A stretch of DNA of 64,000 bases from Martinezella multihospitum (GCF_900094585.1 NZ_FMAG01000006.1:62001-126000), one strand, 5' to 3'. Positions 8,774 to 17,241 are shown, numbered from the stretch's first letter. Program-made: numbers and translations. The notes: generated by a model not told the origin, from the sequence alone.

Positions 8774-9079
8774 TTATGCTACGCGGCCTAGATCGAAATG
8801 CCGTCGACCATCGGCAAGTTGCCGCTCGTAATGTTTCAGCGCGACCTTGAGGATGGCCCCTAGGATCGGCGAGCCGTTTTCGAAATACACTACCCGTCGC
8901 TGGGAGTGTGGGTTCTTCGTCGCGACTGCACGGACGTTGTATTTCCCATTTGGATGCTGGATAAGCGCCATATCGCTCAAATAGATGCCTTCAGACAGCC
9001 GAACGCCGAAGGTAGCGAGCGTCAGGTATGAATCAGACTTCCAGCCGTTATGCAGGCTCATAAACTCGATTTCGATCAA
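8774..9079 (-). CDS. Unknown 101-aa protein in head-tail connector position
   Basis: 101 residues starting with TTG. The choice is firm: AGGAGG lies 6 nt upstream, and the TTGA overlaps the portal stop codon. A later ATG at 9061 would lack a ribosome site. No family was recognised. It is last in the capsid-protease-portal operon, where connector or stopper proteins often sit. The sequence has a beta-rich middle (DMALIQHPNGKYNVRAVATK) and a helical C-terminus. A connector role is guessed only from position. Confidence 0.75.
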   Translation of the reverse strand: MIEIEFMSLHNGWKSDSYLTLATFGVRLSEGIYLSDMALIQHPNGKYNVRAVATKNPHSQRRVVYFENGSPILGAILKVALKHYERQLADGRRHFDLGRVA

Positions 9080-10302
9080 GCCGCACCTCCTGCATTCTGC
9101 TGCTGGCCATTCTTCGCCGGATCGTGGATTCCAGCCGTATTGAGTGGCACGCGCAATCCGTCACCGCCGTCTATTCTTGGCAGGTCAAACACCGCGCGAG
9201 ATTCGTTCACGCTCATAATGCCGCTTGTCGTCAGGCTGGCGTAAGCCGCTGCGCGATCTTGCAGACTGCCCGCAATCAACGAGCTGAAGTCGTTTGCGAT
9301 ATACATGGCGCGTCGCTCACGGCTCGACAGCACAAACGCGGCAAGCTGGCTGTTCAAAGCATTCGACCAAGGAGTCATCGTAAGGTTGACGAACTGGCGG
9401 TTTGCCTCTGTTGCCGAACTCCATGTTGAATGGAACGGCAGGCCCGCGACGTCTGGCTGGACTCCATAAGCTTGCGCAACCAGATATGCGTTGAATCGAC
9501 GGTTCTCGATCAGCTCCGAGTCCTTGTTGGACGGCGTAAATCGCTCGAAGGTAAGACCATCACCAGCGACCGCTATTTTTCCAGCCGCTTGAGGCCCCAT
9601 ATAGTTGTTTTCGAACGTAGCCTTGAGGCGCTTGGCTGCTTCATCGCTGATGGCCGAAGGAGCGGTAAGAATGCCTGAAGCACGGAATCCTTGTTCGGCG
9701 TCCGTCTTGGTGGCCTCTTCAACGCCGGCAGCGATACCCATACTCAGCGCCGCCAGCTCGATAGGTGAGCGGCCCATAAACCCATCTGGCAGCCACTTCG
9801 CATGGAAGATAGAATCTTGAGAATAGACCGTCTCAACGAAATTACGAAGCGAGTCGCTGTGCCTATATCGCAGGCGGCCGTTCCCGAGGGCTTCGACAAC
9901 CGTATCCTTGAACGCCAGCGGCGTCAGATTTGTAATCTTGCCGTGCTGATCGAATTCCACATGAGCGTAAGCGTTGCCGTGCCGAACGAAGTCCTTCATC
10001 AGGCGCGTGCGAATCTCTTGGCTCGACATGCTAGCCGTGCCATCCATAAGGATGTTGTAAAGCGGGTGGTCCACGGCCGGCGAAGGACTGCCATCCTTCT
10101 GTATCTTGTACAGAATCGAGTCGTAGCTGGCGTACGTTGTAGCGATGATGGAAATACACCTCGCCGACGTCGATAGCTTGCTTGCCGTCTCAGCAGATGA
10201 GGCGACGCCAAGGATTCGAGCAAGAGCCGGATCATTAACAGAAACCGCGTCCCGCTTCTCAGATCGGCGGAACATGGCCATGATGTTGTTTCTGAAACCC
10301 AT
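9076..10302 (-). CDS. Phage portal protein, HK97 family
   Basis: 408 residues, normal for HK97-type portals. Typical features are the N-terminal ISIIATTYASYDSILYK, the WLPDGFMGRSPIELAALSMG segment and the C-terminal region with YGVQPDVAGLPFHSTWSSAT. Twelve copies would form the DNA-entry vertex of the head and the docking site for a terminase, and terminase is not encoded here. It overlaps the protease gene at 10302 and the following small gene by 4 bp, so all are translated from one message. Confidence 0.92.
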   Translation of the reverse strand: MGFRNNIMAMFRRSEKRDAVSVNDPALARILGVASSAETASKLSTSARCISIIATTYASYDSILYKIQKDGSPSPAVDHPLYNILMDGTASMSSQEIRTRLMKDFVRHGNAYAHVEFDQHGKITNLTPLAFKDTVVEALGNGRLRYRHSDSLRNFVETVYSQDSIFHAKWLPDGFMGRSPIELAALSMGIAAGVEEATKTDAEQGFRASGILTAPSAISDEAAKRLKATFENNYMGPQAAGKIAVAGDGLTFERFTPSNKDSELIENRRFNAYLVAQAYGVQPDVAGLPFHSTWSSATEANRQFVNLTMTPWSNALNSQLAAFVLSSRERRAMYIANDFSSLIAGSLQDRAAAYASLTTSGIMSVNESRAVFDLPRIDGGDGLRVPLNTAGIHDPAKNGQQQNAGGAA

Positions 10303-10841
10303 TAGCGGCCACCTCCAAGATAGTGCATGTAAAGGGCAGCTCGCATGGAAGCCTCAGCATCGGCATAGAGCTGACGAACGGACAGCGTTTTGCCGGTATC
10401 CTCGTACGCGGCATGCGTCACTAGAGACACCTCCAGCAATTCGGCCTCTTCAACGGTCCTGTGATTGCCGTTCCAAGATTCCTTGGTGGCAATGAAGCCC
10501 ACGCTAGCGCCGCCCAAATCGCCACGATCCGCAAGAGCCTTGATGTCGTTGCCAAGCTGGGTTTCGGGCAGATCAATTTCGACGGCAAGTCCTCTCGCAT
10601 CGCTGACCAGCCGCATAGTTCCGTTGGCCTGACGTGCAAGGTACTGGTCTGGATTGTGCTGTGCGAGGGCAATCACGTCTCGCTTGCCTGTCCGGTCGGC
10701 TAGGCTGCGATCAAAAGCACCCGGCGCGAACGACTCCGTAAAATCGCCAAGGCGGGCCTCGGTATTCCAAAGAGAGGCGTAGACGCGAATAGTTCGGCCT
10801 TTCACCTCTGCAAAATTAGCAGTCGCTAATCTCTTTTCCAT
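10302..10841 (-). CDS. HK97 family prohead protease (peptidase U35)
   Basis: 179 residues. The N-terminal beta region starts with TIRVYASLWNTEARLGDFTE. His62 in ALAQHNPDQ and Ser113 in GGASVGF are the family catalytic residues, and EVSLVTHAAY follows. It would process the capsid scaffold (delta) segment during head maturation. The gene lies between capsid and portal. The order capsid-protease-portal along the transcript is the reverse of the usual portal-protease-capsid order of HK97-type phages. Confidence 0.92.
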   Translation of the reverse strand: MEKRLATANFAEVKGRTIRVYASLWNTEARLGDFTESFAPGAFDRSLADRTGKRDVIALAQHNPDQYLARQANGTMRLVSDARGLAVEIDLPETQLGNDIKALADRGDLGGASVGFIATKESWNGNHRTVEEAELLEVSLVTHAAYEDTGKTLSVRQLYADAEASMRAALYMHYLGGGR

Positions 10842-10908
10842 TTGAACTCCTTTCCAGAGGGAAGAAAGGCCGCGCTAGGCGGCCTCTCAATTCCGTTCCG
10901 CTTGCCGA

Positions 10909-12096
10909 TTAGGCGGCCAGATCGGCCCATGCCGCCGAAGCCGCGCCGTTCTTCAGCCCAACGTCCACATCGGTAAAGCCGACGATCTTCAAAGCGCCTT
11001 CAGATGAATAGGACGCGGTATCGATGATAATATCCACGCTCGGCGCGGTGCCTGCCTGATTCCAGAAGCCAATCAGGATGTCGCTCGGAACCGCCGCGAT
11101 GACCTTTTGGCCGGTCGCGATGTTCGTCACGTAGGGCTTGCGGCCAAAGAAGTTGGTTTCCAGCGGGATCGGCAGCTTGTCGGTCGTCTTCAGCTTGCGA
11201 GCAGCCTGCGCAACGGCGTTCGTGATGTAGAACACAGCCGAGTCGGAATTCTGGTTCGCATTTTCGAGGACTGCCAGCAGATCGGCCGCAACATCGGAGA
11301 TATCAGCTCCGGAAGCGGTTGTGGTTTCCGTGATGAGCGACATGATGCCCTTAGGAGCGTTCGTCTGACCACCCTGAAGAGCAACAGAGTCGACAGCGCG
11401 GCCAAGAGCGGCGTTGAGATCGGCACGGAGCACGGCGTCAAGGCCAATCGAGTTAGTGACGAGCGCGCGCCGACTGATTTTCAGGTACACGGCTGCGGTG
11501 TGCGGCTGCAACACGACGTTATCAAAGGTTGCGTTACCCTGCGGCGCGGCACCCGACTCAGGAAGCCAAGCGATCTGCGCATCCGGGCCACCAACGAAAC
11601 GCGGCAGAGCGATGCTGCCGTAGCCAAGGCCGTTCAGGACAGTGGCTCCGGATCGAATGACAGTCGAGGCCGGCGTAAGGCGCGGAATCAGGTTGCCGAA
11701 CTTCTGGTCTGCGATTGCCGGATTGCCGGCTGCGGTCACTTCGCGCTGTTCGTAGTCTGCGATTGCGGACAGAGGAATACGCAATCCACGCGTGGATTGC
11801 CCACGGCCAAGCTCCTGCGCGATTTCTGCCTCCCGGCCTTCAAGATTGCCATTCAGGAAGCCGGCGAGGGCACGGCTAACCGAATAAGAACGCAGCTCGG
11901 TTTCCAGCGTGTCGCGAGCGACGGAGCGGGCCGTCTCATAAGCCGCCATGCGCTCTTCGGCGTTGATCTTGGCGTCCAGCGCCTCTACGTCCTTCGCGAG
12001 CTTGTCGAATTCCGGCGTCTTGCCAGCCGACAGAGCGGCCCGCATTTCGGTGACGAGGGCTGCACGCTCAGAACGCATATTGTGAATCGATGTCAT
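10909..12096 (-). CDS. HK97 family major capsid protein
   Basis: 395 residues from the ATG complementary to 12094-12096, which follows AAAGGAG; an extended reading to 12180 adds 28 residues without a ribosome site. The N-terminal 100 residues are a helical delta/scaffold domain (AEERMAAYETARSVARDTLE). The HK97 core has NLIPRLTPASTVIRSGA, ISRRALVTNS and the C-terminal GLKNGAASAAWADLA. It would form the icosahedral shell after cleavage by the adjacent protease. It is the first gene of the morphogenesis operon, so its upstream gap should hold the promoter. Confidence 0.92.
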   Translation of the reverse strand: MTSIHNMRSERAALVTEMRAALSAGKTPEFDKLAKDVEALDAKINAEERMAAYETARSVARDTLETELRSYSVSRALAGFLNGNLEGREAEIAQELGRGQSTRGLRIPLSAIADYEQREVTAAGNPAIADQKFGNLIPRLTPASTVIRSGATVLNGLGYGSIALPRFVGGPDAQIAWLPESGAAPQGNATFDNVVLQPHTAAVYLKISRRALVTNSIGLDAVLRADLNAALGRAVDSVALQGGQTNAPKGIMSLITETTTASGADISDVAADLLAVLENANQNSDSAVFYITNAVAQAARKLKTTDKLPIPLETNFFGRKPYVTNIATGQKVIAAVPSDILIGFWNQAGTAPSVDIIIDTASYSSEGALKIVGFTDVDVGLKNGAASAAWADLAA

Positions 12097-12632
12097 ATGT
12101 ACTATTTCTCCTTTGGATTTCGATTGGCTGTCCGCTTGCCTTGGAACGTTGGTGGACAGCCGGTTTGCATGTGTGTCCATTTCTGGACGGCTTTCCGTGC
12201 TTTTTGGGCGCGGAACTGGTTTCGCTGGCCTGAGATGCGGCCGGCGTGAAACTTGTTGCTTCCTCTGGCTGGTTCGACGGGCGACTACTTAGATTCGCCG
12301 CCCGTCAATCTCGAAGTCCGAAGGAGTAGACGGTGGGTAAGTTGCCAAGTGGCGCTGAACGTCAAAAAAATAACAGATCAATAAAATTGATAGATGGCCG
12401 ATAGCGTATCAATTGGATTAATCCTATCTCCCCATTTGCAGGAGCTTACGAACAGGCCCCCCGCCGGTCCCACGTAGACGCAAATCTCGCAAAGTCGAGC
12501 CACCCCGGCCCATCGACGGCGGTTTCAGACTCGGGCCTGAGTTGATCATGCTGACGGTACTCTTGCGCGAAGAGTCACAATGCCGAATATAGTTGTCGCT
12601 TACTCACGGCAGTGTCATGGCTTAGGAACCTA
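12097..12632. other. 536-bp divergent control region of capsid operon and GIY-YIG gene
   Basis: No supported gene is found. It contains an inverted repeat GACGGGC (12276-12282) / GCCCGTC (12300-12306) and an AT-rich stretch near 12360-12420. A 41-codon leftward reading frame (12424-12549) lacks a ribosome site. Capsid promoter and satellite regulation probably reside here. Confidence 0.45.
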
Positions 12633-13343
12633 ATGCGGGAACACATTATAAGCGAAATCAGGCGATTAGCGGCACAAAGCGGAGGCCAGCCACCCGGCGT
12701 CCAAGCATTCGTCAGTGCTACGGGCATCATAGAATCTAAATGGCTGGGGAAGTACTGGGCACGCTGGAGTGACGCACTTATTGAAGCTGGATTTGAACCA
12801 AATTCGTGGGCCGGGAAATCAGATACAAGTGTCATCCTCACTGGTTTAATTGCCGCCTGTCGGCACTATGGTCGATTTCCCACCAACGCTGAGATGTCCA
12901 TGCTAAGGGCCACAGACGCAACGATACCGTCGCCTAAGACAATTCTAAGTAATTTTGGCGGGCGCTCAGAGCTGATTGCCGCCTTGAGAGAACACATTGG
13001 CCGTGATCCACGATATGACGACGTGGAAGCCATGTTGCCAACGATGAAGCAATCCATGCCAGTGCAGCTAAAAGGCCCCAAGCCAGTTGATGGTCACGTG
13101 TACCTCATAAAGTCTGGCGAGTTTTACAAGATCGGTCGAAGCGATGAACTTGAGCGACGCGTGAAGGAGATACGTATAGCGCTGCCCGACGCCGCAACTC
13201 TGCTTCACTCGATAACTACAGACGACCCGCCAGGAATTGAAGCTTATTGGCATCGCCGCTTTGCGGATCGGCGGGCGAATGGAGAATGGTTTAAACTTAC
13301 GGCTGACGACATAAAGGCGTTCATGCGCCGAAAATTCCAATAA
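12633..13343 (+). CDS. GIY-YIG (T5orf172/MUG113-type) protein with homing-endonuclease-associated repeats
   Basis: 236 residues from ATG 12633, preceded by AGGAA; a GTG at 12612 is possible but lacks such a site. Two roughly 50-residue repeats (for example RRLAAQSGGQPPGVQAF then WSDALIEAGFEP, and again CRHYGRFPTNAEM) look like the DNA-binding repeats that accompany HNH/homing enzymes. The C-terminal domain has GHVYLIKSGEFYKIGRS and EAYWHRRFADRR-GEWFKL, a GIY-YIG-like nuclease of the T5orf172 group. It lies opposite to its neighbours. It may be an intron-free homing nuclease or a packaging/replication nuclease; function is not proven. Confidence 0.75.
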   Translation: MREHIISEIRRLAAQSGGQPPGVQAFVSATGIIESKWLGKYWARWSDALIEAGFEPNSWAGKSDTSVILTGLIAACRHYGRFPTNAEMSMLRATDATIPSPKTILSNFGGRSELIAALREHIGRDPRYDDVEAMLPTMKQSMPVQLKGPKPVDGHVYLIKSGEFYKIGRSDELERRVKEIRIALPDAATLLHSITTDDPPGIEAYWHRRFADRRANGEWFKLTADDIKAFMRRKFQ

Positions 13344-13364
13344 CGGCCGGTCAGTTGGCACTCC

Positions 13365-13733
13365 CTATGCGTAGGCATTGGCCGTTGGTTGCGCCTTGAT
13401 GCGCTGCTGGCGCGCATACTCGCGTTCCTTGGCCTTTGCTCGCTTACGACGAGAATCCCGTTCCGCACCTTTAGCCAGCTCGGCTTGGTAGTTCTCAATA
13501 GGTTCGACGCACTTAACGAGCGTCACGCCTCTAAACGAGGGCACGCCGTCATTCCAGCCGAGAATGATATGCTTAGCCTCACATTGGGCGTGCGCAAGCT
13601 CTTCGAACCGCTGAACATGTGTAAGGCCGTCAGCGCTAATTTGCACTACCCAATAATCCCCGGAGCCGTTTACCGTCACAGCGGATTCGTAAACTGCCAC
13701 CGCAGTCGTTAGGTTGATAGGTGTTGGATTCAT
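13365..13733 (-). CDS. Hypothetical protein of the satellite
   Basis: 122 residues. The start complementary to 13731-13733 is supported by GAAAGGAAAC upstream. No family is recognised. The N-terminal 70 residues contain a compact alpha/beta stretch (GDYWVVQISADGLTHVQRF, then AHAQCEAKHIILGWNDG). The C-terminus is very basic (ERDSRRKRAKAKEREYARQQ), consistent with nucleic-acid binding. It follows the Rep-like gene and the GA-rich repeats on the same strand, so it may be part of replication control; this is only positional inference. Confidence 0.65.
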   Translation of the reverse strand: MNPTPINLTTAVAVYESAVTVNGSGDYWVVQISADGLTHVQRFEELAHAQCEAKHIILGWNDGVPSFRGVTLVKCVEPIENYQAELAKGAERDSRRKRAKAKEREYARQQRIKAQPTANAYA

Positions 13734-13859
13734 GGTGTTTCCTTTCATCGGTTGTGTTACGCGCTCGCCCACGCGTTGCCGGCGCGTTCGTTCGCTGCTG
13801 TGATGGTTTGCAAGAGCTGTGCCGGGCTATCGCCCATATCGATGGGCAACGCGCTGATT

Positions 13860-14016
13860 ATCTTCCTCGCGCAATTCCTCGCGCTTCCCCGTCTTCCTCT
13901 TCTTAGGGGATGGGGCTCCACCCCATTCCCCCTAAGAGGAAGAGGAGAAGAGGAGGGGATTTTTCCTCTTGGGTGGATTGATTTCCTCTCAAGAGGAGAC
14001 AGGCAAGAGGAGATTA
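13860..14016. repeat. GA-rich iterated and inverted repeats next to rep: candidate replication origin
   Basis: The octamer [C/T]AAGAGGA occurs at 13933, 13990 and 14004, and inverted as TCCTCTTG at 13964. 13984-13997 is a 6+2+6 palindrome. A large hairpin (13903-13935: TTAGGGG and ATGGGG pairing with CCCCAT and CCCCTAA) sits beside them. The repeats run into the rep stop codon. Iterons beside a rep gene are typical of satellite and plasmid origins; the role is inferred. Confidence 0.55.
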
Positions 14017-15258
14017 AATCTCTTCGTCCGTGGTAATTTCGTACCGCATCTTCACGTCATCCAACTCAAGAACACCTCTTGTCAGCAGAAGGTTTTTTCC
14101 CTTCTCGAAGTCCCGACCAAAATTCTTGGTGGCGATGAATCTGCGCGCCTTCTCTTCTGTGGCGTGCATGGTGGCGGAATACGCCCATCTACCCGAAGAC
14201 AACCGCAAGGGCTGCTCTTCTCCAGCATCTTCCATTGCCGCCTTAACCGCCCGAAGAAAGGCCATCTCGCTTGCCTGTAAAGGCTTCTCTTTCGGCCCGG
14301 CCCTCAACACGGCTAGCTTCTGGTCGCCGTCAGTGTCCGCGCGCAAGACGGGCGCAAACATAGCTTCGCCTGTACCCTTTACGCCTACGCGGATAGCCTC
14401 AAAACTAAGGTCCGCGATATAGCCGGTATCGCCGTCTTTCGACTTGTCTGCATATATCCAGCGGCGGCTGACTTCGCCCTCTTGTTTATCGACCTTCACG
14501 CCCAAAACCACCTCAAGAGCGGCGTAGGAACTGGACGAACCTCGCCATATGTTTTCGGACTCTTGCGATTTCGCCGCGTGATGCAGCAGAAGGATAATGA
14601 TGTTCAGCTCTGCACAGATCGAGTTCAGGTTGTCGATGACGACAGCCCATGAATCCGCCTCGTTCTCTTTGGCGACCATGCCAGACGCGGCAAGGGTGTC
14701 GATCATGGCGACCTTCAGCGGCACGCCGTGTTTTTCAACGAACTCATCGTTGATCACGGCAAGCGTGGCGGCGAAGCCCTCCCAATCCCTACGGCCGGCA
14801 AGGATGCGCGGGCGCTTTACCAGTCGGAATGGCACGTCAGCCGTTGCGCCTTGCGTGTCATCATAGATTGCCTTCCATCGACGCTTGACGTTGCCCGCAC
14901 TCTCGTAAGGAAGGTACGCGACGCCTACAGCTTCCGGCACCTGATACTTACCTAGCCACGACTGGCCCAGCACAAGGCTTTTCGCCATATCTAGCGCAAC
15001 TACGGTCTTGCCCGACTGTGATTGGCCGGCAAGCCCACAGATACCGTTTTCTGGTAGCACGCCTTCAATTACTTCCCGAACGACGGGCAGTTCGTCAGCC
15101 GGGTTGAAATCATCTAACTGCCACAGGTCCGGGTAGTCTTCCTGCGATGGCTCATTTCTAATCGGGGCCGACGCTTGAGGGGTATCGTTCAATTCCTCTT
15201 CATGTCCAATCGCTTGGAGGTGATCAGCAATGCGAATTGGTGTGGACAGCCTAGCCAT
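14014..15258 (-). CDS. RepA-like AAA ATPase (hexameric helicase, AAA_25)
   Basis: 414 residues. A RecA-fold ATPase domain occupies about residues 60-270. Walker A is GLAGQSQSGKT (75-85), Walker B is VAMIDTLAASG, and IIILLLHHAAKSQ resembles the sensor/arginine-bearing strand of RepA/DnaB-type helicases. The C-terminus (about 340-414) looks like a winged-helix domain. No primase domain is fused. It is probably the satellite's replication helicase, loading at the repeats immediately after its stop codon. Its ATG overlaps the stop of the preceding tiny gene as TAATG, showing translational coupling. Confidence 0.85.
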   Translation of the reverse strand: MARLSTPIRIADHLQAIGHEEELNDTPQASAPIRNEPSQEDYPDLWQLDDFNPADELPVVREVIEGVLPENGICGLAGQSQSGKTVVALDMAKSLVLGQSWLGKYQVPEAVGVAYLPYESAGNVKRRWKAIYDDTQGATADVPFRLVKRPRILAGRRDWEGFAATLAVINDEFVEKHGVPLKVAMIDTLAASGMVAKENEADSWAVVIDNLNSICAELNIIILLLHHAAKSQESENIWRGSSSSYAALEVVLGVKVDKQEGEVSRRWIYADKSKDGDTGYIADLSFEAIRVGVKGTGEAMFAPVLRADTDGDQKLAVLRAGPKEKPLQASEMAFLRAVKAAMEDAGEEQPLRLSSGRWAYSATMHATEEKARRFIATKNFGRDFEKGKNLLLTRGVLELDDVKMRYEITTDEEI

Positions 15259-15488
15259 TAATCCTGCACCATAAGCACGGAAACCGTACCCGGCGTGAGA
15301 GGATTCTCACAGGCTGGCGGGATATTGTGCTTCTGCATGAGCCGTACAAACCAGCCTTCATTATTGCGGGCAGGACGATAATAGATGCTTGCGCCGGCCC
15401 CGCGATAGGCGGCAATGGCCTGCTCATTTCTCGCTATGAGCTTTTGGATTTTCTTAAATTCGTTCAACTCATGTTTTCCTTTTTCCAT
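15258..15488 (-). CDS. Small hypothetical protein coupled to rep
   Basis: 76 residues, no family recognised. Basic N-terminal helix (MEKGKHELNEFKKIQKLIAR), then RPARNNEGWFVRLMQKHNIP. The stop overlaps the rep start (TAATG) and the start lies within the end of the preceding 60-residue gene, so it is embedded in a tightly packed replication operon. Co-translation suggests a replication accessory or regulator role, without direct evidence. Confidence 0.65.
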   Translation of the reverse strand: MEKGKHELNEFKKIQKLIARNEQAIAAYRGAGASIYYRPARNNEGWFVRLMQKHNIPPACENPLTPGTVSVLMVQD

Positions 15489-15646
15489 AAATTCTCTGTA
15501 GCTTTAGACCTCAAAAACACATTCACCTCATCCAACTTGGGGTATTGAAGTCTCACCATCTGCTGAATCAGCTCAAATGCTTCTGGATGTTTGTTGTCAA
15601 AAGCCTGACGAGCAGCCATTAGTGCGTCATAAAATTCGTTGCTCAT
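15464..15646 (-). CDS. Small hypothetical protein of the replication operon
   Basis: 60 residues (MSNEFYDALMAARQAFDNKH at the start), helical and without a recognisable domain. It overlaps the next gene by 25 bp. It is first in the small-gene-to-rep run that follows alpA. The overlap and shared strand support it as a real gene despite its size; function unknown. Confidence 0.55.
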   Translation of the reverse strand: MSNEFYDALMAARQAFDNKHPEAFELIQQMVRLQYPKLDEVNVFLRSKATENLWKKENMS

Positions 15647-15719
15647 TTCACTATCCCCTAGATTGAAGCATCTTCACGCTAGCGCAACCTTTGGGAAATG
15701 TCCAAACCACTGCGCCTTG

Positions 15720-15932
15720 TCATGCCGCCACCCCGCCATTGATCTTGCCGTCAATCCAGTCCATAACCTCAGACCGCACGAAGGCAATTCGGCGAACACC
15801 GATCTTACGCGGCTTTGGGAACTGGCCCTCTGCCGCCATCAGCTTCAATAGTTTGTCGGACAGCGTGGTCATGGCCGCCGCTTCTGTAGGCGACATTAAT
15901 GGACTAATGAACTGTTTCTTCTCTTTGCTCAT
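15720..15932 (-). CDS. alpA: AlpA family DNA-binding protein (excisionase/regulator)
   Basis: 70 residues. The start complementary to 15930-15932 follows AAGGA; the 31 extra upstream codons have no ribosome site. Winged helix-turn-helix of the AlpA/MerR-excisionase type: LMSPTEAAAMTTLSDKLLKL, FPKPRKIGVRRIAFVRSEV and the closing MDWIDGKI. AlpA proteins act as excisionase or as activators of integrase and of satellite replication genes; Gram-negative PICIs typically use AlpA as the switch. It has its own promoter region, since a terminator separates it from int. Confidence 0.88.
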   Translation of the reverse strand: MSKEKKQFISPLMSPTEAAAMTTLSDKLLKLMAAEGQFPKPRKIGVRRIAFVRSEVMDWIDGKINGGVAA

Positions 15933-16009
15933 TATCGCGTCCTTTCCTGTTGTTGGCGATAAAAAGCATCTGTGAATCAGCTCAAAAATCGTCAAAAAGA
16001 AAAACAAAG

Positions 16010-16038
16010 AAAAACCCGCCAACAAGCCGCTCGCGGGT
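16010..16038 (-). terminator. Terminator after integrase
   Basis: On the minus strand ACCCGC pairs with GCGGGT (16033-16038, 16014-16019) and is followed by TTTTTCTTTG. It isolates int from alpA. Confidence 0.6.
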
Positions 16039-16077
16039 CCGTAAGATTTTGAAATATCTTTTATATTAGGCGTGTAA

Positions 16078-17241
16078 TTATTTTTGGCTTTGGCAGTATG
16101 TGGCCCATTCGTCCATCAAGGCGCGGCGCTTCTTCAGGGCATCCGATCTGCGGTAAGCCGCCTCTGTTTTGTCACTCAAACCGTGCGCAAGCGCATGTTC
16201 CATTACCTCACGCGGATGATGAGTTTCATCACCGGCCCAATCTCGGAAGCTAGAGCGAAAACCATGGATCGTCTCATTGCCGCCGGATGCCAGCCGTATG
16301 GCTTTCACCATCGCCGTGTCACTAATAGGCTTACCCTCACTCTCGCCCTCGAAAACCAGATCGCCGGTTGCCACTTGCTGCCTGTCCTTAAGGATTGTCA
16401 CCGCACGGTCACTTAGTGGAACGCGATGCTCAACTCCCGCCTTCATACGTTCTTTCGGAATGACCCAAAGCGCGCCATCCAAGTCGATCTCGGGCCATAC
16501 AGCGCCACGCACTTCACCGGACCTGCAAGCCGTCAGGGCTGTGAATTCAGCTGCCCGTGCAGCGACACCCGAAGACGCCCGCAGCTTGATCATGACAGCC
16601 GGAATCTTCTCATAGGCGACCGCTTCATGATTGCCGCGTGATAGTTTGTTCTGTGCGGGCAGTAGCTCTTTAAGGCCACCCTTCCAGCTTGCCGGATTGT
16701 CGCCGATAAACAGGTCACGCGCCTTAGCGTGGTCTATGACAGCTTCAATCCGCATGCGCGTACGATTCGCTGTTTCTGGCTTTTTCGTCCAGATGGGCTT
16801 GAGGGTTTCTACGATATCGTTGCGGGTAATGTCGGCAATCGGCTTTTTATGCAGCGGCTGGGCATAGGTGCGCAGGGTCATCTTCCACTGAGCTACATGC
16901 TTCTCATTCTTCGCACTGGCCGTCTTTACCTTAATGACGTCTTCCATGATCTGGCCGAACGTCTTGCGCCCTTCCTTGGGCGTTTCCATCGTGCCGCGCG
17001 CAAGTTTGTCGCGAATCTCCTGAGCTTTTTCGCGAGCATGTTCGATGGTTACGGGCTGGGTGCTAAAACCGGGGTAGGGGCCAAGGGCGATCTCTTGCCG
17101 CTTGCCGAGGCGCTTGTAAATGAAGTGCCACGACTTCGAACCGCCTGTGCGGACACGTAGAAAAAGCCCAGCACCATCGCTGTAGATTCCGGGCTTGGAA
17201 AGCTTCTCTATCTTGGTTTTCGTGAGCTTGTGAAGCGCCAT
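16078..17241 (-). CDS. int: Tyrosine integrase, P4/CP4-57 type
   Basis: 387 residues. The N-terminal arm-binding DUF4102-like domain has GIYSDGAGLFLRVRTGGSKSW, and a SAM-like core-binding domain sits in the middle. The catalytic domain has Arg in TACRSGEVRG, HxxR in HGFRSSFRDW, the second His in EHALAHGLSDKT and the nucleophile Tyr in EAAYRRSD, so all key residues are present. It catalyses integration at the tRNA-Ser 3' end and, with AlpA, excision. It lies 104 bp from attR and is read away from it. Confidence 0.95.
   Translation of the reverse strand: MALHKLTKTKIEKLSKPGIYSDGAGLFLRVRTGGSKSWHFIYKRLGKRQEIALGPYPGFSTQPVTIEHAREKAQEIRDKLARGTMETPKEGRKTFGQIMEDVIKVKTASAKNEKHVAQWKMTLRTYAQPLHKKPIADITRNDIVETLKPIWTKKPETANRTRMRIEAVIDHAKARDLFIGDNPASWKGGLKELLPAQNKLSRGNHEAVAYEKIPAVMIKLRASSGVAARAAEFTALTACRSGEVRGAVWPEIDLDGALWVIPKERMKAGVEHRVPLSDRAVTILKDRQQVATGDLVFEGESEGKPISDTAMVKAIRLASGGNETIHGFRSSFRDWAGDETHHPREVMEHALAHGLSDKTEAAYRRSDALKKRRALMDEWATYCQSQK

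Noticed and set aside
11107..12249. 380-residue rightward frame in the satellite
   Set aside because: Antisense of the capsid gene; composition is shadow-like (Arg/Gly/Val-rich) and no ribosome site.
12424..12549. 41-codon leftward frame that vaguely recalls the start of a small terminase
   Set aside because: No ribosome site, too short, and the resemblance is only basic/Gly composition.
13752..14036. Rightward frame across the GA-rich repeats
   Set aside because: Runs through the hairpin and repeats; translation is low-complexity and lacks a start signal.
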